64,000 bases of DNA from positions 1-64,000 of the forward strand of contig BPJZ01000004.1 of NCBI GenBank assembly GCA_026004875.1, written 5' to 3'. The translations under genes were made by a program, and so were the position numbers. Under the pieces are notes generated by a model. That model was not told the origin of the DNA and made no database searches. It saw nothing but the letters and a program-made list of their open reading frames with translations. Of the stretch, positions 17,609 to 28,596 are shown in pieces; positions within the stretch are counted from its first letter, which is position 1, and each line of letters starts with the position of its first letter. The stretch is from Candidatus Poribacteria bacterium. GTDB lineage: Bacteria > Poribacteria > WGA-4E > GCA-2687025.

Positions 17609-20600
17609 GTGCTCCGATCGCCCGAACGCGTCCTGGTGGTTTGTCCAGAAGAGTCGCTTCGCCTGCAGCTTCAGAGGGTCTGCCGAGGAGCCTGGGGCGC
17701 CAACGTTGCCGTCGAAGCGGTCTCCCGCGCAGACGGAGCGAGTGAACGATTGGACAAATCCCATTACGACTTGGTAGTGGTCGTGGACGCGCTGGAGGAG
17801 GGCACCGGCCGCGAGTGGATCCACTCCATCCAGGGACGCTGGCCGCAGACGGCGTTCGTCCTGCTGCTTCCCGACGAGGATCCAACGCGTGTGGAGGATG
17901 CGCTGCTCTCCGGTGCCGACGATTACCTTCCGCTGAGCGAGCTCTCCCCAACTGCGCTTCGACGAGCCGCCTATCACGCCTTGGTCCACCACCGGGAGCG
18001 ATCTCTCCGCCGCTCTCAGCAACGTCAGCTCTACCGGTTCATTCGGAACAACGCGGACGGGATTCTCATCCTGAACCGGAACGGGCGGGTCCTGTTTGCC
18101 AACCCGGCGGCGGAGCGCCTGCTAGGGAGGACAAAGCAAGAGCTCCTGATCGAGCCGTTTGGAAAGCCGCTGGCCGAAAGAGAAGGCGAAGAGTGGGAGA
18201 TTCTCCACCAAGACGGAACGCGAACGATCGTTTCGGCTCGTGCCACCCCGATCGAATGGGAGGGGGAATCGCTAACGCTGGTCTCTCTCCGTGAAGTCAC
18301 CCCGTTAATCCGCGCCCAGGAGGAGCTTCGCCGACGAAACGAGGAGCTCCGCCGGGTGCTGCGCTCTGCCCGCTGTCTGTTGTTCACCGCTGAAGTTTGG
18401 GAGGAGAGCGGCGGGCTCGCCTGGGAGCTGAACCCTGTGGACGAAGAAGCGGCACAAAACTTCCTCTCGCTGGAGCTGCTTCCCGGCGAATCCTACCACG
18501 AGGCGTGGTACCGAGCCCGCCATCCGATAGACCGCGCCCGCATCGACACCCAACTGACGCCGGAATTTCTGCGGAACCATTCCCATTATCAGTATGAGTT
18601 CCGGACGATCGATCGATTTGGGAACGTTCACTGGCTGCGAGAGGACGTCAGCGTCGAGCCGATCGGAGAGGATCGCTGGCGCGTCACCGGCGTCTGTACC
18701 GACATCACCGACCTCAAGGAGGCCGACGAGCAGCTCCGACGGAGCGAGGAGCGCTTCCGACAGATTCTAAGCGCACTGCCGGATATGATCTTTCAGGTGG
18801 ACGCTGAAGGGCGAGTGGTGGACTTTATCCCCGGCGAGACGAAGCCGCTGGTGCCGCCCGAGGAGTTTCTCGGACAAACTGTAGAGTACCTGATCCCGCC
18901 GGAGGTGTTGGCGCTCATGGAACGCGCGACACGGGACGCCGCCCAAACGGGTCAGACTCAGACTATTGAATATCCGCTGGACTACCCGGAGGGGGAGCGG
19001 TGGTTTGAGGCGCGCTACGTCCCCGACGCCCGCGGAGGCGTCTACGCGATCGTTCGAGACATCACCCAACGCCGTCGGATTGAGGAGCAGCTCCGCACCG
19101 AGCGGGACCGCACCCAGCTTTATCTGAACCTGGTCGGCTCGATCGTGGTCGCCCTCGACCCGCTGGGACGAGTCACGATGATCAACCGGAAGGGCCTGGA
19201 GGTCCTTGGTTGGGAGGAGTCCCAGGTCCTGGGAAAGGTCTGGTTCGACTACTTTCTCTCCGAGTCTCATCGGGAGCCGATCCGGCGGGCGTACCGGGCG
19301 CTGATCGAAGGGCGACCCAGTACATTAGGAGAGGTCTACGATTGTCCGCTGATCACCCGGGACGGCACCGAACGCTTTGTGCGCTGGCATCATGCGATCC
19401 TGTACGACGCAGAGGGGAATCCCTCGGGACTGCTGATCTCCGGCGAAGACATCACCGAGCTGCGCCAACGGGAGCTAGCCCTCCAAGAGACCCAGAACCG
19501 ACTTCGCTCCTATCAAGCCGAGCTGGAACAACGGGTCGAGGAGCGCACCCGGGAGCTGCAGGCGGCCAAGGAGGAGGCCGAGCGGGCCAGTCGCGCCAAG
19601 TCCGAGTTCCTCTCTCGGATGAGCCACGAGCTGCGCACCCCTCTCAATGTCATCCTGGGGTTTGCTCAACTGATGGAACTGGATGTCGAGCCGGGGAGCG
19701 CCGCCGAGGAGAACCTTCAGCAGATCCTTCAAGCGGGGCGCCACCTGCTGCAATTGATTGAAGAGGTGCTCGACCTCTCCCGAATTGAGGCCGGACGGCT
19801 GGACCTGAGCCCTGAAGATCTCCCCCTCTCCGAAGTGGTCAGCGAAGTGATCGATCTGCTTCGTCCTCTGGCCCATCAGCGGATGATCACCATCAACAGC
19901 TATGTGGGGCATCTGCCCTACTACGTCCGCGCGGACCGGCGACGGCTCCGGCAGGTGGTGATGAACCTCCTCTCCAACGCGATTAAGTACAACCGCGATG
20001 CAGGCGTGGTAACGATCACGGCCAGCGTGCGGCCAGAGGGCCAGCGGATCCGGCTGAGCGTCGCCGACACCGGTCCGGGCATCCCCGAGGACCAGCAGGG
20101 ACGACTCTTTGAGCCCTTCGAACGGCTGGGAGCCGAGGAGAGCGGAATCGAAGGGACCGGTATCGGGCTGGTCACCTCAAAGCAGCTGATCGAGGCGATG
20201 GGCGGGGCGATCGGGTTCTCCAGTCAACCGGGACAGGGGTCCACCTTCTGGATCGACATCCCTCTCTCCGAAGAGCAGCCCCAAGACGAGGAGAGCACCG
20301 AAGTCCGAGAGATGCTCGAGCCAACCTACACGATCCTCTATATCGAGGACAACGCCGCCAACATTCGCCTGGTCGAGCGGATCCTTGAGGAGCGCCCCGA
20401 TATCCGGCTGCTGAGCGCTCCTTCGGCGATGGTCGGCATTGAACTGGCTCAGGAACACCAGCCCGATCTGATCCTTTTGGACTTGAACCTTCCGGGCATG
20501 AACGGGTTTGAAGCATATGAACGGCTCAAGAAGGACGAGCGCACGGAGAGCATCCCGGTGGTCGCCGTCACGGCCCGCGCGATGCCCGAGGACGTGCGCC

Positions 20601-20716
20601 AGGGAGAGCAGATCGGGTTTGTGCGGTACCTGACGAAACCGATCGGAGTGCGGGCCTTCTTGGAACTCCTCAGAGAGCTGCTCCCTCAAAGACCGCGGCA
20701 GGAAACAGGCAGGTAG
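17609..20716 (+). CDS. Hybrid sensor histidine kinase: N-terminal receiver-like domain, several PAS domains, HisKA-HATPase, C-terminal receiver
   Basis: 'MSHELRTPLNVILGFAQLMEL' H-box; 'NLLSNAIKYN', 'VADTGPGIPEDQQGRLFEPFERL', 'GIGLVTSKQLIEAMGG'; C-terminal 'TILYIEDNAANIRLVERIL...DLILLDLNLPGMNGFE'. GTG start. Confidence 0.9.
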   Translation: MLRSPERVLVVCPEESLRLQLQRVCRGAWGANVAVEAVSRADGASERLDKSHYDLVVVVDALEEGTGREWIHSIQGRWPQTAFVLLLPDEDPTRVEDALLSGADDYLPLSELSPTALRRAAYHALVHHRERSLRRSQQRQLYRFIRNNADGILILNRNGRVLFANPAAERLLGRTKQELLIEPFGKPLAEREGEEWEILHQDGTRTIVSARATPIEWEGESLTLVSLREVTPLIRAQEELRRRNEELRRVLRSARCLLFTAEVWEESGGLAWELNPVDEEAAQNFLSLELLPGESYHEAWYRARHPIDRARIDTQLTPEFLRNHSHYQYEFRTIDRFGNVHWLREDVSVEPIGEDRWRVTGVCTDITDLKEADEQLRRSEERFRQILSALPDMIFQVDAEGRVVDFIPGETKPLVPPEEFLGQTVEYLIPPEVLALMERATRDAAQTGQTQTIEYPLDYPEGERWFEARYVPDARGGVYAIVRDITQRRRIEEQLRTERDRTQLYLNLVGSIVVALDPLGRVTMINRKGLEVLGWEESQVLGKVWFDYFLSESHREPIRRAYRALIEGRPSTLGEVYDCPLITRDGTERFVRWHHAILYDAEGNPSGLLISGEDITELRQRELALQETQNRLRSYQAELEQRVEERTRELQAAKEEAERASRAKSEFLSRMSHELRTPLNVILGFAQLMELDVEPGSAAEENLQQILQAGRHLLQLIEEVLDLSRIEAGRLDLSPEDLPLSEVVSEVIDLLRPLAHQRMITINSYVGHLPYYVRADRRRLRQVVMNLLSNAIKYNRDAGVVTITASVRPEGQRIRLSVADTGPGIPEDQQGRLFEPFERLGAEESGIEGTGIGLVTSKQLIEAMGGAIGFSSQPGQGSTFWIDIPLSEEQPQDEESTEVREMLEPTYTILYIEDNAANIRLVERILEERPDIRLLSAPSAMVGIELAQEHQPDLILLDLNLPGMNGFEAYERLKKDERTESIPVVAVTARAMPEDVRQGEQIGFVRYLTKPIGVRAFLELLRELLPQRPRQETGR

Positions 20717-22510
20717 ATGATCGCAGAGACAGACCTGAGAAACGCAAAGATCCTGATCGTGGACGACGAGCCGCCTAACGTGCTCCTCTTGGAGCGACTG
20801 CTGGAGCGCGAAGGGTACCGTCAGATAGCCTCCACCACCGACCCCACCCGAACGATCGAGCTGTACCAGGAGTTCCAACCGGACTTGATCCTTTTGGACC
20901 TGTTGATGCCTGAGATGGACGGCTTCACCGTCATGGAGCGGCTTGGGGAGCTGGTCGAACCGGAGGACTACCTGCCGATTTTGGTGCTGACCGCCGACCA
21001 ACGCCGAGAGACGCGCATCCGGGCCCTGCAGTCGGGGGCGAAGGATTTTTTGACCAAACCCTTCGATCGCGATGAGGTGGTCCACCGGATTCAAAACATC
21101 TTAGAGGTACGATTTTATTACAAACGGGCCGTCGGCCACGAACGGAGACTCCGAGCGCTCCTGAACGCAACCACTGAAGCGGTCGGGATGCTCGATCCGA
21201 GGGGACGGCTGGAGTACGCTAACCGGGAGTTTCTCCGATTGTTCCAGCTCCTCCCGAACGCAGAAGGCCTCTCTGCTCAGGCACTCCAGGAGGCCGTCCG
21301 GGGGCGATTTCCTCAGTTGGCCGATCGGCTGATCGAAACGGTCTTCAAGCGGGCCGACGAAACCCATGAGGTCGTCTTAGAGACCGGCGAAGAGGAGCTT
21401 CCCCTCCTTTACAGCTACGCAGCGCCGGTCCGCGATCCGGAGGGAAATCCGATCGGACGCCTCTGGGTGCTTCGAGACGCGGGCAAAGAGCTCCGGCTTC
21501 AGCTTTTGCGCGATGAGGTGATCGACCTCCGGGCGCGCCAGAGCCAAGAGCTCGCGTTTGAAAACATCATCGGCACCAGCAAGAAGATGCGTGAGGTGTT
21601 CGTCCAGGTTCGCCGAGTGCTCGATAGCGACATTACCGTTCTGATTCAGGGGGAAAGCGGCACCGGCAAGGAGTTGGTCGCCCGCGCGATCCACTTCAAC
21701 GGCGCCCGTCGAAACGGTCCCTTTGTGGCCGTCAACTGCGCGGCGATTCCGGAGAACCTGATCGAGAGCGAGCTATTCGGTCACGAGAAGGGGGCCTTTA
21801 CCGGGGCCATCGCCCGACGGATTGGTAAGTTCGAACAGGCTAACGGCGGCACGATCCTGTTAGACGAGATCGGCGAAATGCCGATGTTGCTTCAGAGCAA
21901 ACTGCTCCGCGTCCTCCAAGAGCGCGAGATCGAACGGGTCGGCGGCACTCGGCCGATTCCCGTGGACGTGCGGGTAATCGCAGCGACCAATCGAGACTTG
22001 AGCGAAGAGGTCCGCGCGGGGCGATTCCGGGAGGACCTGTATTACCGAATCGCTCAGTTTCCGATCGTCATTCCCCCCTTACGGGAGCGAAGGGAGGACA
22101 TCCCGCTGTTGGTGGAACATTTCCTGAAAAAAGCCTGCGAGCAGGAGCGGCGCGCCGTTCACAAGGTATCCGACGAGGCGATGGCAGCAATGATGCGCTA
22201 TCCCTGGCCGGGGAACGTTCGAGAGCTGGAAAACGCCATCCAGCGGGCTGTGATCATGGAGACGAGCAACGTCCTTCAGCTGAGCAGCCTCCCGCCGGAG
22301 ATTCAGCTCTCCTCGCCGCTCCGAAGCCCGGAGGTCTCCGAGGAGGACGGGGAGGGGTTCATCACCCTGGAGGAGGCCGAGCGCCGAGCGCTGATCCGCG
22401 CTCTCCGAGCGATGGACTACGACGTCTCTCGATGCGCCGAAGCGCTGGGGATCGATCGCTCAACGCTCTACCGCAAGATCCGCCGCCACGAAATCGAGCT
22501 TCCTCGCTGA
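20717..22510 (+). CDS. Sigma54-dependent response regulator (REC-PAS-AAA+-Fis HTH)
   Basis: '[18 protein letters not shown]'; Walker A '[15 protein letters not shown]'; 'GAFTGA'; C-terminal Fis-type HTH '[25 protein letters not shown]'. Starts directly after the kinase stop. Confidence 0.93.
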   Translation: MIAETDLRNAKILIVDDEPPNVLLLERLLEREGYRQIASTTDPTRTIELYQEFQPDLILLDLLMPEMDGFTVMERLGELVEPEDYLPILVLTADQRRETRIRALQSGAKDFLTKPFDRDEVVHRIQNILEVRFYYKRAVGHERRLRALLNATTEAVGMLDPRGRLEYANREFLRLFQLLPNAEGLSAQALQEAVRGRFPQLADRLIETVFKRADETHEVVLETGEEELPLLYSYAAPVRDPEGNPIGRLWVLRDAGKELRLQLLRDEVIDLRARQSQELAFENIIGTSKKMREVFVQVRRVLDSDITVLIQGESGTGKELVARAIHFNGARRNGPFVAVNCAAIPENLIESELFGHEKGAFTGAIARRIGKFEQANGGTILLDEIGEMPMLLQSKLLRVLQEREIERVGGTRPIPVDVRVIAATNRDLSEEVRAGRFREDLYYRIAQFPIVIPPLRERREDIPLLVEHFLKKACEQERRAVHKVSDEAMAAMMRYPWPGNVRELENAIQRAVIMETSNVLQLSSLPPEIQLSSPLRSPEVSEEDGEGFITLEEAERRALIRALRAMDYDVSRCAEALGIDRSTLYRKIRRHEIELPR

Positions 22511-22545
22511 CCGGACCGCGCGGACCCAGCGTTGGCCACGCTCCA

Positions 22546-22558
22546 AAGAACCGTTCTT
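22546..22558. promoter_or_regulatory. Palindrome AAGAAC-c-GTTCTT
   Basis: 6-bp perfect arms in the 150-bp intergenic region upstream of the 22660 gene. Confidence 0.25.
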
Positions 22559-22659
22559 AGAGAGCCTGCCTGGAGGAGGACGCGTCTCCGTCGGTTCTCC
22601 CTTGCTCGCGGAGGCCGTCTGTCGTATCAACGAACGAGACCCTCAAGGGGAGAGAAGCG

Positions 22660-23697
22660 GTGAATAAGCGTTTCCGAGCGGCGATCGTCGGCTGCGGCCG
22701 AATGGGCGGCTTCATCGACGACGAGATGGTTGGAAGGCCATACTTTACGCCCCCGTACTGTCACGCTGGGGCCTACCGGGCGGTCCCTGAAGTGGAGCTA
22801 GTCGCAGCGGCCGATATCGTTCCCGAGAAGGCGCGGGCGCTCGCCGAGCGCTGGGAGGTGCCCCGTTGGTACACCGACTACCGAGAGATGATCCAACGGG
22901 AGCAACCGGAGATTCTCAGCATCACCACGCGACCGGACACCCACGCGGAGATTCTGCTGTTTGCCGCCGAACAGGGCGTCCGGGCCATCTACTGCGAGAA
23001 GCCGTTGTGCACCTCAATGGAGGAGGCCGACGCGATGCTCCGCGCCGTTCAGGAGCGAGGCATCGCCTTCAACTTGGGGGTCAACCGGCGTTTTCAGGAG
23101 GGCTATCGCCGAATGCGTCAGCTCATCCAAGAGGGGGCGATCGGAGAACTGCAGGTGGTCTCGGCCTACTCCAGCGGATCGGCCTACTGGACCCACAGCC
23201 ACACGGTGGACCTGCTGCTTTTTCTGGCCGGAGACCCAACGGTTCAAGCCGCTTGGGGCGAGCTGAACGCGGAGCCGTCCCAGTGGAGCGATCGGGAGGT
23301 TCGGACGGACCCTGGAGTGCGCTGGGCCCAGTTCGTTTTTGCCAACGGCGTTCGAGGGCAGATGGTCTCAACCTCCGGCTACGAGTTTGAAGCGCACGGC
23401 AGCCGGGGGAAGCTCCGCGCCTATGGCAACGGAGCGCAATTCTCCTGGATCGTCTACGATCGGCAGGGCGTTCCGGAGGAGCGAGCCTTTCCGGCGTTTC
23501 GACGCACCAGCGGAGCGGTGGAGTGCGTCCGAAACCTGATCGCAGCGCTCCAGCTCGGCGAGGCGACCTGGGCGCCGATCGAGAGCTCCCATCGCGGTCA
23601 AGAGATGCTTCACGGCCTTCTGGAGTCCCATCGTCGAGAGGGCGCGCGGGTAGCGTTCCCGCTCAAGGACCGAGGCTTCCGAGTTTCTGCCTGGTGA
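22660..23697 (+). CDS. Gfo/Idh/MocA family oxidoreductase
   Basis: 'RAAIVGCGRMGGFIDDE', 'EILSITTRPDTHAEILLFAAEQGVRAIYCEKPLCTSMEEADAML'. Confidence 0.88.
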   Translation: MNKRFRAAIVGCGRMGGFIDDEMVGRPYFTPPYCHAGAYRAVPEVELVAAADIVPEKARALAERWEVPRWYTDYREMIQREQPEILSITTRPDTHAEILLFAAEQGVRAIYCEKPLCTSMEEADAMLRAVQERGIAFNLGVNRRFQEGYRRMRQLIQEGAIGELQVVSAYSSGSAYWTHSHTVDLLLFLAGDPTVQAAWGELNAEPSQWSDREVRTDPGVRWAQFVFANGVRGQMVSTSGYEFEAHGSRGKLRAYGNGAQFSWIVYDRQGVPEERAFPAFRRTSGAVECVRNLIAALQLGEATWAPIESSHRGQEMLHGLLESHRREGARVAFPLKDRGFRVSAW

Positions 23698-23730
23698 ACA
23701 GGGACGGACCAAGGGGGAAGGAGCGACGCT

Positions 23731-24861
23731 GTGCGAATTGGTGTCCCTCGTGAGATCAAAGCGGATGAGTACCGCGTCGCGATGCTGCCGGTCGGCGTTG
23801 AGGTGCTCACGCGGGACGGTCACATCGTTCTAGTGGAGAGCGGGGCAGGCCTGGGCAGTGGCATCAGCGATGAGGAGTACGCCCAGGCTGGAGCAAGGAT
23901 CGTCTCGACTCCAGAAGAGGCCTACGGAGCCGATCTCATCGTCAAGGTCAAGGAGCCGCAGCCGTCGGAGTACCGGTTCCTCCACGAGGGGCAGGTGCTG
24001 TTTACCTACTTTCACTTTGCCGCCAACGAGGAGTTGACGGAGGAGATGCGGCGGCGAGGCGTCGTCTGCGTTGCTTACGAGACGATCCAGACGGAGGACG
24101 GAACGCTTCCCCTGCTGACCCCGATGAGCGAGGTAGCCGGGCGCATGGCTATCCAGGAGGGGGCCAAATACCTGGAGCGGCCAATGATGGGGCGGGGAAT
24201 CCTCCTGAGCGGGCTGCCCGGCGTTGCTCCGGCCGATGTGGTGATCGTCGGCGGTGGCGTGGTCGGCATGAACGCGGCCAAGATCGCGGCGGGCCTAGGG
24301 GCCAACGTCACGGTGATGGACATCAACGTAGATCGGATGCGTTACCTAAGCGACGTGCTCCCGCCCAACGTTACAACCCTCTTCTCGGACCTCCACAGCC
24401 TCCGGCGCATGGTTCCGCGCGCCGATCTGCTGATCGGGGCGGTGCTGATCCCCGGCGCCCGCACGCCCAAGCTGATTACCGCCGAGATGGTTCAGCAGAT
24501 GAAGCCCGGCGCGGTGATTGTGGACGTGTCCATTGACCAGGGGGGTTGTGTCGAGACGATCCGGCCAACCACCCACCAGCAGCCGACCTTTATCGAATAC
24601 GGAGTCGTCCATTACGGTGTCACGAACATGCCCGGAGCCGTCGGACGGACTTCTACCTACGCGCTCTGCAACGTAACGCTCCCTTATGTCCGACGGTTAG
24701 CTAACGAAGGGTGGCGACAGGCGATGCGGAAGGATCGAGCGCTGGCCCGGGGGCTAAACATCGCGTTTGGACGGATCGTTCACCCTGGCGTTGCGGAGGC
24801 CTACGGCGAGGAGCCGACTCCGCTGGAGGCGGTGCTCGGTTCCGGACCGGTGCCGGTGTGA
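23731..24861 (+). CDS. ald: Alanine dehydrogenase
   Basis: 'MRIGVPREIKADEYRVAMLP', 'GRGILLSGLPGVAPADVVIVGGGVVGMNAAKIAAGLGANVTVMDIN', 'VDVSIDQGGC'. Confidence 0.94.
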   Translation: MRIGVPREIKADEYRVAMLPVGVEVLTRDGHIVLVESGAGLGSGISDEEYAQAGARIVSTPEEAYGADLIVKVKEPQPSEYRFLHEGQVLFTYFHFAANEELTEEMRRRGVVCVAYETIQTEDGTLPLLTPMSEVAGRMAIQEGAKYLERPMMGRGILLSGLPGVAPADVVIVGGGVVGMNAAKIAAGLGANVTVMDINVDRMRYLSDVLPPNVTTLFSDLHSLRRMVPRADLLIGAVLIPGARTPKLITAEMVQQMKPGAVIVDVSIDQGGCVETIRPTTHQQPTFIEYGVVHYGVTNMPGAVGRTSTYALCNVTLPYVRRLANEGWRQAMRKDRALARGLNIAFGRIVHPGVAEAYGEEPTPLEAVLGSGPVPV

Positions 24862-24954
24862 GCGCGCCGCTCCTCAGGAAGCGAAACTGGAAGCTTCAGG
24901 AGAGCGTTCCTCTCCGGCGCGTGCATCCCTTGTGGCTTTGGGGGCGCTCAGTCG

Positions 24955-26193
24955 GTGACCGCCGAACAGCTCGTCCTACTCATCTTCTCGGTCACGTATC
25001 TCGGGATCGCTCTGGGCGGAGTTCCCGGCCTGGCACTGGACCGGACCGGAATTGCCTTGCTGGGGGCCATCGCTCTGGTCGCCGGAGGCCTGGTCTCCAC
25101 GCCCGCAGCGATCGCCTCGGTGGACGCCTCGACGATCCTCCTCCTTTACGGGCTGATGGTGCTCTCTGCGCAGTTCCGCGTGGGAGGCTTTTACACTCGA
25201 CTGGCACGGGGGATCGTCTCTCGGTTGCGCTCTCCAGAAGAGTTCCTCCTCTGGCTGATGGCCGCTTCAGCAGGGCTCTCGGCGCTGTTGGCCAACGATA
25301 TTGTCTGTCTGGCCTTTGCGCCGGTGGTGACCGTCTCGGCGGCCCGAGCGGGTCTTAACCCCATCCCCTTTCTTTTAGCGCTGGCCATGTCTAGCAACAT
25401 TGGTTCGGCGGCCACGATCATCGGGAACCCCCAGAACATGTTGATCGGCCAAGCCGGAGCGCTGAACTTCGGCCGGTTTTTGACCTGGTGCGCTCCGCCC
25501 TCGCTGATCTCCTTGGCGATCGCGTACGGACTCCTCCGCACCGCCTATCGGGGGCGTTGGCACCAGACCGGAATCCGCATAGACGAATCCGCCTACACGC
25601 TCCCGCCCTATAACCGCTGGCAGTCCGGGAAGGCCCTCTTTTTGACCGGCGTGTTGGTTTTTCTCTTTCTCTTCACGCGGGTTCCGCGTGAGGCGGCGGC
25701 CATCGCCGTTGCCGGCATTCTGCTCTGCAGCCGAAGGATCACCACTCGCACTCTTCTGGACCTGGTGGACTGGCACCTGATAACGCTGTTTGTCAGCCTC
25801 TTCATCGTCACCGGCTCGCTTTCGCTTTATGGGCTCCAGGATCGCGCCATGGAGGCGCTCCATCGGCGTGGCGTGGATCTCAACGATCCGATCGTTCTGG
25901 CGCCCACAACGCTGGTGCTCAGCAATCTGTTCAGCAACGTTCCGGCGGTGTTTCTCTTGTTGAAGAACCTGGACCTCTCCCATCCGGAGACGCTCTATCT
26001 ACTGGCGCTGGTCAGCACCTACGCAGGAAACCTGATTCCTGTGGGAAGCATCGCCAACCTGATCACGATCGAGCAGGCCGGACGGCTGGGCGTTCGGATC
26101 GGCTTTCGCGAGTACGCGCGGTTGGGCGTACCGGTCTGTTTAGCGACCGTTGCGATCGCGGTGCTCTGGCACGGTCTGGTAAGACTGCTCTGA
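24955..26193 (+). CDS. SLC13/CitM/ArsB-like ion transporter
   Basis: About 10-12 hydrophobic segments; 'SNIGSAATIIGNPQNMLIG' and 'STYAGNLIPVGSIANLI' duplicated signature of the ion transporter superfamily; GTG start. Confidence 0.75.
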   Translation: MTAEQLVLLIFSVTYLGIALGGVPGLALDRTGIALLGAIALVAGGLVSTPAAIASVDASTILLLYGLMVLSAQFRVGGFYTRLARGIVSRLRSPEEFLLWLMAASAGLSALLANDIVCLAFAPVVTVSAARAGLNPIPFLLALAMSSNIGSAATIIGNPQNMLIGQAGALNFGRFLTWCAPPSLISLAIAYGLLRTAYRGRWHQTGIRIDESAYTLPPYNRWQSGKALFLTGVLVFLFLFTRVPREAAAIAVAGILLCSRRITTRTLLDLVDWHLITLFVSLFIVTGSLSLYGLQDRAMEALHRRGVDLNDPIVLAPTTLVLSNLFSNVPAVFLLLKNLDLSHPETLYLLALVSTYAGNLIPVGSIANLITIEQAGRLGVRIGFREYARLGVPVCLATVAIAVLWHGLVRLL

Positions 26194-26206
26194 GCCGCCG
26201 GACCTT

Positions 26207-27019
26207 TCAACTTGAGGGAGAAGGAAGCCGACGCCGCATCTGCTGGAATTCCGGGCTGTCCCGCCTGGGGTTGGAGAGCGGAGGCAGTTTACGGCTCAGC
26301 TCGCGCGTCCGACGGATCCGCTCCGCCGTGCGCGGATGGGTCGAGAACAGCTCGAACGCTCGAGGGACATCCCCCGACTCTTGAAGCAACAGCTCGAAGA
26401 AGCGGGTGAGGCCCTCCGGATCGAAGCCGGCGCGATGGAGGGTTTGAACCCCCAGAGCGTCGGCCTCTAACTCCTCGTCCCGGCTGTACTTGAGCATCAG
26501 CCCTTGACCTCCCAGCGCGATCAGCGCTCCGAGGACTTCTTCGCTCCGAGAAGGGTTCTCCCCCCGAACCAGCTCGAGGAGCACGGCCAATCCCAGCTGA
26601 CGGGTGAGCGCCTTGGCCCCATGACGAGCGGCAACGTGGCCGATCTCATGAGCCAAAACTCCTGCAAGCTCCGCCTCGTCGCGTGCAGCTCGCAACAGTC
26701 CAACGTTGACGTAGAGGAATCCGCCGGGAACCGCAAAGGCGTTCACCTCCTCCGAGTCCACAACGCGAACGCGGTACTCCAGATCGGTTCGGACGCTATG
26801 CTGGGCCAGTTGATCCACCACATCCTGGAGGTACTCGTTGATCGCCGGAGCGTCCAGGATTGGCATCTCCTTCTGAATCTTCTCGTCGAACTGGCGTCCT
26901 AGCTCCACCTCCTCTTCAGTGGTCAGCACGTTCACCGTTCGGAGCCAAGCACAACCGGACAGCGCACTCACCAACACCATCCAAATTAGCGCTCTTCCCT
27001 GACGCTCAAGAGACGGCAT
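26207..27019 (-). CDS. M48-family metalloprotease, lipoprotein
   Basis: Lipobox 'ALSGC'; HExxH in 'LAHEIGHVAARHGAKAL'; 'DEELEADALGVQTLHRAGFDP'. Confidence 0.9.
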   Translation of the reverse strand: MPSLERQGRALIWMVLVSALSGCAWLRTVNVLTTEEEVELGRQFDEKIQKEMPILDAPAINEYLQDVVDQLAQHSVRTDLEYRVRVVDSEEVNAFAVPGGFLYVNVGLLRAARDEAELAGVLAHEIGHVAARHGAKALTRQLGLAVLLELVRGENPSRSEEVLGALIALGGQGLMLKYSRDEELEADALGVQTLHRAGFDPEGLTRFFELLLQESGDVPRAFELFSTHPRTAERIRRTRELSRKLPPLSNPRRDSPEFQQMRRRLPSPSS

Positions 27020-27032
27020 CTTCTCTTCCCCC

Positions 27033-28592
27033 TCAAGGAATTAGTAGGCCGATCTCCGCGGAAAGGCGGAGCTCGACCCCACCGCTGCCAGGCTCGTGAT
27101 CCGGCTGGCGAACGTCCTCCAGGTAGGCCGTTATCCGCCCCGAAAGGGAACGGCGCTGGACGATCAGTCTCCAGAAGCCGCCCCGTCGGGTCTCCGCGGC
27201 TCCGGCCAGAAAATCGGAGTCCTCCTCGCCGCGAAAGCGATCCTGGAGGGTGGACTCCCCCTTACGTGTTTGGTGGAAGCCCCACTCGATCCGAAACGAA
27301 GGGTCCAACCACCAGGCCAACACGATCAACAACCGGTCCGCATCGTTGGCCAACGGATGCCCCAACGGCATCCCATAATGGGAGTACTGGTTTTCGGGAA
27401 CGAGATGGGTATAGACGTATCGCCCGACACGAACGTACTCCACACGCACTTCCCCGCGTTCGCGCCATCCGGCGTGGTGAAACCCGATCAACCAGGCGAG
27501 CGCGTGGGGATCGTTCGACTTGGAGCTGTACCGGAAGTCGTCCACGAACAACTCCCCGTAGACGGCCCAGCCGGGCCGAAACGCCCACCGCAGATCGAAC
27601 CCGATCGCTGCGTTGTCATCCCGGAAGTTCGGATCGGTCGGGGTGCTGTTGTTGTACTGAGCCGCGTAAAAGGGCAATAGCGGGTTGAGGTACTCCCATT
27701 CAACGCCCCGGAGGTCTCCGCCGTAAAGGATGCTGTCCATGATTCCCAGCTCCAGGCGAGGGGTGATCTGCCAATCAATTCGATGGGCGGCAAAGTAGCG
27801 GCGAGCCAGGTAGCGACGCCCCCCTTCGTCGTGCCAAAGACGGTTGAGGACGGAAAAGAGCATCTGTCCCCGAACGCGCGGAAGCCGGACCTCCACAAGG
27901 ACTCCGTCGAGGGAGGGGGAAGCGTCGGAGAGGAGCAGGCCTCCGGTCCAGCCAGGGCCCCAGGCAACAGAGAAACGCCCCAGCTTCCAGCCGATCGAGT
28001 CCGTGGAGTAGCTCAACCCGGCTCGGAGAAAGTCGGCTGCATACCCCGCGCCAGGAAGGACGCCGTTCGGGTCCCAGGGGCGTACTCGACGATCGGCGGT
28101 CAGCCCTCCCGGCGCCGGCGGATAGAGCCCCTCGACGGGAAGGACTCGGAACTCCTGAAAGAGGCTCCAGCCGCCCTTCAGTCGGAGGAGCGCCGCCAGG
28201 TGGACCTGAGGCAGAGGGGGAAGGTCCCCCTCGGAGTCCCATTGGAGCTTTTGGGCTCCGCGAGCGGAGAACCCGAACGTCTCAGCAGGACGCGCCGCCT
28301 GGAGGGACCTCCAGAGCGCTCGGGAAAACGGGTCCAAACGCTGAACCGCCCGCCAACCGCGAGGCTCGTCCAGCTCCGCCGGACGCAGGCCCAAAAAGGG
28401 AACCGCCCCCGGCGCCCGCGTGGCCAGGAACTCGATCCGCTCCGGCCAGAGCGGATCGACAACCCCCTCCGGTCGGGGATAGGCCCAGGCACCGCCGATC
28501 AGCCATCCCAGGAAGAAGAGGAGAACTCCCCTTTTGCAGAAACGGAAACGCCCCGAAGGGACTCCCCCTCGGGGCGCAATCGGTCGTCCCAT
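27033..28592 (-). CDS. Predicted outer-membrane beta-barrel protein (Wzi-like)
   Basis: Signal peptide from MGRPIAP... (ATG 28592); many alternating strand-like segments (e.g. 'IGWKLGRFSVAWGPGWTGGLLLSD'); C-terminal 'GSGGVELRLSAEIGLLIP'. Confidence 0.55.
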   Translation of the reverse strand: MGRPIAPRGGVPSGRFRFCKRGVLLFFLGWLIGGAWAYPRPEGVVDPLWPERIEFLATRAPGAVPFLGLRPAELDEPRGWRAVQRLDPFSRALWRSLQAARPAETFGFSARGAQKLQWDSEGDLPPLPQVHLAALLRLKGGWSLFQEFRVLPVEGLYPPAPGGLTADRRVRPWDPNGVLPGAGYAADFLRAGLSYSTDSIGWKLGRFSVAWGPGWTGGLLLSDASPSLDGVLVEVRLPRVRGQMLFSVLNRLWHDEGGRRYLARRYFAAHRIDWQITPRLELGIMDSILYGGDLRGVEWEYLNPLLPFYAAQYNNSTPTDPNFRDDNAAIGFDLRWAFRPGWAVYGELFVDDFRYSSKSNDPHALAWLIGFHHAGWRERGEVRVEYVRVGRYVYTHLVPENQYSHYGMPLGHPLANDADRLLIVLAWWLDPSFRIEWGFHQTRKGESTLQDRFRGEEDSDFLAGAAETRRGGFWRLIVQRRSLSGRITAYLEDVRQPDHEPGSGGVELRLSAEIGLLIP

Positions 28593-28596
28593 CGGA

